Below, in pieces: positions 63,810-64,000 of a stretch of DNA of 64,000 nt; the first letter of the stretch is position 1, and each line of letters starts with the position of its first letter. Source of the stretch: Marivirga harenae (GTDB lineage Bacteria; Bacteroidota; Bacteroidia; Cytophagales; Cyclobacteriaceae); the NCBI RefSeq assembly GCF_030534335.1, contig NZ_CP130565.1:1571501-1635500 (forward strand), written 5' to 3'. Made by a program: the position numbers and the translations under genes. The notes under the pieces were generated by a model. It was not told where the DNA came from and did not search any database. It saw only the letters and a program-made list of their open reading frames with translations.

Positions 63810-64000
63810 ATGAGTACAACAGTTGATAAAAGATATAGAAAATTAGGTTTCGACAAGTCAGAAACTGACAAATTGGTAGAAGTGATGAATGCATTGCTTG
63901 CAAATTATCACATGCATTATCAAAAATTACGAAACTTTCATTGGAATGTGAAAGGCGCGGATTTCTTTGATTTGCATGAACAATTTGAGGAAAGGTATGA
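63810..64000 (+). CDS. dps: Dps-family ferritin-like protein (3' end outside window)
   Basis: A frame from ATG at 63810 runs to the window end. The 63 visible residues include ETDKLVEVMNALLANYHMHY, NFHWNVKGADFFDLHEQFE and ERY, the ferroxidase-site start of Dps/starvation proteins (His in FHWN, Asp/Glu in DLHEQFEE). Dps proteins store iron and shield DNA in oxidative stress and stationary phase. Confidence 0.93.
   Translation, partial: MSTTVDKRYRKLGFDKSETDKLVEVMNALLANYHMHYQKLRNFHWNVKGADFFDLHEQFEERY

Noticed and set aside
1-64000. CRISPR arrays, rRNA, tRNA, insertion sequences, prophage or defence islands
   Set aside because: I looked for regular repeats, transposase or integrase motifs and cloverleaf-like genes and saw none.

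Overview
The window looks like chromosomal DNA of a marine, pigmented member of the Bacteroidota, most likely order Cytophagales (Marivirga-like is a guess from gene content). Reasons: low GC; a giant secreted protein with a type IX secretion sorting domain; a carboxypeptidase-regulatory-fold TonB receptor; reg_prop/Y_Y_Y and LytS/LytTR signalling; a CrtD-like plus CruF carotenoid pair; and promoters of the Bacteroidota TTG-N18..20-TAnnTTTG type. I saw no rRNA, tRNA, CRISPR array, insertion sequence or prophage. It reads as core chromosome with a few scars rather than an island.

Layout. 1-6.4 kb: end of a Y_Y_Y histidine kinase, a TPR protein that stops after the phosphoacceptor helix domain, ferrochelatase with an internal cysteine cluster, and a GAF/PAS sensor with no output domain. 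6.5-8 kb: DASH cryptochrome. 8.2-16 kb: a tight run tpiA-prmA-1600-residue secreted protein-M20 peptidase, closed by a hairpin terminator. 16-25.7 kb: Ca2+/cation exchanger, GT-C-like membrane protein, rbfA plus a LolC/E-like permease, SNF2 helicase, radA and a UPF0316 protein. 25.9-30.7 kb: DUF4783 protein, PspC protein, an acyltransferase gene broken by a one-base frameshift, a SLC13-type transporter, a barrel lipoprotein, and a decayed fragment of a second SLC13 gene. 30.7-38 kb: a 2413-residue T9SS cargo with a zinc-protease motif. 38.6-43.6 kb: endonuclease III, an ECF sigma factor with a tiny overlapping partner, then a second ECF sigma factor with a TPR Ser/Thr kinase. 43.6-48.1 kb: crtD-like and cruF, a small protein, and a ClC channel. 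48.1-48.6 kb: a gene-free, very AT-rich gap with three perfect DnaA boxes. 48.6-53.7 kb: a minus-strand run Kef antiporter-lysA-barrel protein-S41 peptidase. 53.9-59.2 kb: TonB receptor, a 44-residue membrane peptide, LytS-type kinase, a DUF2306-like protein and a LytTR regulator. 59.2-64 kb: SDR dehydrogenase, RluA-type synthase with a long N-terminal extension, DUF6438 lipoprotein, NTF2-like protein, XRE regulator, YtxH protein, and the start of a Dps gene.

Themes. Light and oxidative protection recur (cryptochrome, carotenoid pair, Dps, endonuclease III, RadA). Signalling genes are dense, and two sensors lack the usual output or catalytic domain. The most interesting items are non-coding: the DnaA-box cluster between two convergent genes (a candidate replication origin or DnaA-binding locus), twin dyads ahead of the LytS/LytTR operon, paired repeats ahead of the XRE regulator, and the transporter fossil next to its intact relative. 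I do not see a clear new defence or biosynthetic system.
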